Shown in pieces: positions 61,922-64,000 of a stretch of 64,000 nt of DNA. The first letter of the stretch is position 1, and each line of letters starts with the position of its first letter. The notes beneath the pieces are model-generated. The model searched no databases and was not told the origin of the DNA. It was given only the letters and a program-made list of their open reading frames with translations. Both the position numbers and the translations under genes were made by a program. The stretch lies in NCBI RefSeq assembly GCF_001187785.1, contig NZ_CP012154.1, forward strand, positions 2,412,501 to 2,476,500, read 5' to 3'. The stretch comes from Wenzhouxiangella marina (GTDB lineage: Bacteria > Pseudomonadota > Gammaproteobacteria > Xanthomonadales > Wenzhouxiangellaceae).

Positions 61922-64000
61922 ATGACCGTCATCGCCCATAAATTCGGAGGCTCGTCCCTGGCCGATGCCGAATGCATCGCCACCGTCGCCGATCTCCTCA
62001 TCCAGCGCCAGGACGAAGACCAGATCGCCGTCGTCTCGGCCATGGCCGGCGTCACCAACGAGCTGATCGCCCTGACCCATGGCGCCGCCCGGCGCGAGCC
62101 CGGCTGGAGCGAGCGCCTCGACGTCCTCGAACTCAAGCACCTCGACACGGCCGCAGCCCTGACGGGGTCGCACCCCGCCGGCGACGCGGTCGCCAAGTCC
62201 CTACGCAGCCGCTTCGGTCACCTGCGCCAGCTCCTCGACAGCCTCGGCCTGATGGGTTCGGCGCCGGCCGAAGCGGTGGAACTGATTTCCGGTCTCGGCG
62301 AGGTCTTCTCCGCCGAACTGCTCAGCGCCCGCCTGGCCGCGCTGGACGAGCCCGCGGTCTTCATCGATGCCCGCGATATCCTCCGCGTCCGGCCCACGGC
62401 CCTGATGGTGGCGATCAACTGGAACGAGAGCGAGGCCCGGCTGCAGGCGTTCCGTCAGGCCAACCCCTCGCGCCGCTACGTCGCCACCGGCTTCATCTGC
62501 CGCCGCGAGGATGGTCGCATCTCGACCCTCGGCCGGAACGGCTCGGACTATTCGGCCAGCATCTTCGGCCGCCTCTTCGAGGCCGCAGAGATTCACATCT
62601 GGACCAACGTCGACGGCCTGCTCTCGGCCGACCCCGGCAGCGTGCCCGAGGCCTTCCTCCTCGATCGCCTCTCCTACCGGGAAGCCTTCGAGCTGGCCTA
62701 CTTCGGCGCCCGCGTGATCCACCCGCAGGCGCTGTCGCCAGCGCTCGAGAAGGACATCCCGGTCTTCGTGCGCAACACCTTCAACCCGGCTTGTCCCGGC
62801 ACGCGCATCGACCGCGACGGCCAGTCCGAGCCGCCGGTGAAGGGCTTGTCCGGGATGGCCGACATGGCCCTGGTCACGATCGAGGGCGCCGGCATGATCG
62901 GCGTACCCGGCACCGCCGAGCGCGTGTTCTCGGCCCTGCACGCGGCCGAGATTTCCGTGGCGATGATTTCCCAGAGCTCCTCGGAGCACTCGATCTGCCT
63001 GGCCGTGCCCGGCGCAGATGCCGAGCGCGCCACGGCCGAACTCGAGGACGTGTTCGAGCGCGAACTGCGCCACGGTCAGATCCAGCGCGTCTTCGTGCTG
63101 CCGGGCATTCGCCTGCTCGCCATCGTCGGCGACGGCATGACCGGCACGCCCGGCGTGGCCGCCCGCCTGTTCGCCTCCCTGGCCCGGGCCGGCGTCAACG
63201 TCCGCGCCATTGCCCAGGGCGCCTCCGAGCGAAACATTTCCGTGGCCGTCGACGAGGTCGACGCCGAGCGCGCCCTGCGCGCGGTCCACGCCGGCTTCTA
63301 CCTGTCCGAGCAAACCGTGGCCATCGGCCTGATCGGCCCGGGGAACGTCGGCCGGGTACTCCTGGAACAGCTGAAAGAAGCGGCCCAGCGCCTGCACGGC
63401 GAGGCCAATCTGGACCTGCGCCTGCTCGGCGTGGCAGGCTCGAAACGGATGCAGCGCTTCGATGAGCGCCAGGCCCTGGACACGCTCACGCTCCCCCTCG
63501 ATGAACAGGCGGAGGCCCTGGACCTGGACGCCTTCACGGACCACATCGACAACCACCACCTGCCGCACTCGATCCTGATCGACTGCACCGCCTCCGACGC
63601 CATCGCCGAGCGCTACGCCGGCTGGCTGGCGCGCGGCATCCACGTCATCACGCCCAACAAGCACGCCGGCAGCGGCCCCATCGAGCGCTACCGCGCGATC
63701 CGCCGGGCCAGCCAGGGCGGCAGCGCCCGCTGGCGCTACGACGCCACCGTCGGCGCCGGGCTGCCCGTGATCCAGACCCTGCGCGATCTGATCGATACCG
63801 GTGATCGAATCCGTCGCATCGACGGCATCTTCTCCGGCACCCTGGCCTATCTTTTCAATCGCTATTCGGCGGGCATGTCCTTCGCCGAGCTCGTCGGCGA
63901 GGCACGGGAGGCGGGCTACACGGAGCCCGACCCCCGCGATGATCTCTCGGGCATGGACGTGGCCCGCAAGCTGGTGATCCTGGCCCGCGAAATGGGCCTG
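61922..64000 (+). CDS. thrA: bifunctional aspartokinase/homoserine dehydrogenase, ThrA type (partial)
   Basis: This gene runs off the right edge: 693 codons are present, whereas full ThrA is about 820 residues. The aspartokinase domain starts HKFGGSSLAD (about 6-15), and LGRNGSDYSASIFG is at about 202-215. Two ACT domains follow (TIEGAGMIGVPGTAERVF ... QSSSEHSICLAV, then VGDGMTGTPGVAARLFASLARAGVNV), and the homoserine dehydrogenase Rossmann motif is IGLIGPGNVGRVLLEQL. The ACT sequences match the threonine-inhibited ThrA subtype better than MetL. With asd it supplies threonine, lysine and methionine precursors. No leader peptide is seen upstream. Confidence 0.93.
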   Translation, partial: MTVIAHKFGGSSLADAECIATVADLLIQRQDEDQIAVVSAMAGVTNELIALTHGAARREPGWSERLDVLELKHLDTAAALTGSHPAGDAVAKSLRSRFGHLRQLLDSLGLMGSAPAEAVELISGLGEVFSAELLSARLAALDEPAVFIDARDILRVRPTALMVAINWNESEARLQAFRQANPSRRYVATGFICRREDGRISTLGRNGSDYSASIFGRLFEAAEIHIWTNVDGLLSADPGSVPEAFLLDRLSYREAFELAYFGARVIHPQALSPALEKDIPVFVRNTFNPACPGTRIDRDGQSEPPVKGLSGMADMALVTIEGAGMIGVPGTAERVFSALHAAEISVAMISQSSSEHSICLAVPGADAERATAELEDVFERELRHGQIQRVFVLPGIRLLAIVGDGMTGTPGVAARLFASLARAGVNVRAIAQGASERNISVAVDEVDAERALRAVHAGFYLSEQTVAIGLIGPGNVGRVLLEQLKEAAQRLHGEANLDLRLLGVAGSKRMQRFDERQALDTLTLPLDEQAEALDLDAFTDHIDNHHLPHSILIDCTASDAIAERYAGWLARGIHVITPNKHAGSGPIERYRAIRRASQGGSARWRYDATVGAGLPVIQTLRDLIDTGDRIRRIDGIFSGTLAYLFNRYSAGMSFAELVGEAREAGYTEPDPRDDLSGMDVARKLVILAREMGL

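Noticed and set aside
61972-63664. Overlapping frames on both strands inside thrA
   Set aside because: The frame starting at 61922 shows kinase, ACT and dehydrogenase motifs in order through the window edge; the others are Arg/Gly-rich shadows.

Overview
The window is a GC-rich, tightly packed stretch of a gammaproteobacterial chromosome. Gene order points to a lineage near Xanthomonadales/Chromatiales (for example Wenzhouxiangellaceae). This placement is an inference from synteny and composition, not a computed result. Supporting blocks are aroC-asd-fimV-truA-trpF-trpB-trpA-accD-folC-dedD-cvpA-purF, rpoE-rseA-rseB-rseC-mucD-lepA-lepB-rnc-era-recO-pdxJ, the divergent pairs ffh/ypjD-yfjD and tesA/ybbA-ybbP, and a ThrA-type aspartokinase-homoserine dehydrogenase at the right edge. 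I found no tRNA, rRNA, insertion sequence, prophage or CRISPR array.

Layout. 1-4.9 kb: epmA, an orphan PstA-amino-terminus-like protein, a GNAT-VanY fusion, a photolyase and a DUF937 protein. 4.9-16.7 kb: a long minus-strand run for purine (purF), folate (folC), fatty acid (accD) and tryptophan (trpFBA) synthesis, tRNA modification (truA) and the polar-pole/pilus factor FimV. 16.7-21.4 kb: asd, aroC, ETF-ubiquinone oxidoreductase and tesA, all minus. 21.4-29.4 kb: a plus-strand ABC exporter pair (ybbA-ybbP), a MATE pump, a shortened DUF885 lipoprotein, and a secreted peroxiredoxin / NTF2-like / chalcone-isomerase-like set. 29.4-31.2 kb: cytochrome b561, a Sel1 protein and a fluoride channel. 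31.4-40.1 kb: an M3 peptidase, ffh/ypjD/yfjD, a large AsmA/TamB-like protein and a REC-HPt protein.

40.1-50.6 kb is an envelope-stress block. Sigma-E (RpoE/AlgU), its anti-sigma RseA, the RseB and RseC modulators and the periplasmic protease MucD lie upstream of the translation, secretion and RNA genes lepA, lepB, DUF4845, rnc, era, recO and pdxJ. 50.8-64 kb holds an ALDH7-type dehydrogenase, pyrD, murB, a class-A-like serine hydrolase, rpoH, a prolyl oligopeptidase, a short AMP nucleosidase, a YeiH transporter and the truncated thrA.

Most of the window is ordinary core genome and I do not claim a new multi-gene system. The points most worth a second look are: the stand-alone PstA-like amino-terminal domain; the GNAT-carboxypeptidase fusion; the DUF885 lipoprotein without its catalytic half; two divergent gene pairs whose start codons overlap; the REC-HPt protein; and two repeat-bearing intergenic regions (52.37-52.45 kb and 59.39-59.72 kb). 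The second of these lies in the only gene-free stretch longer than 300 bases.
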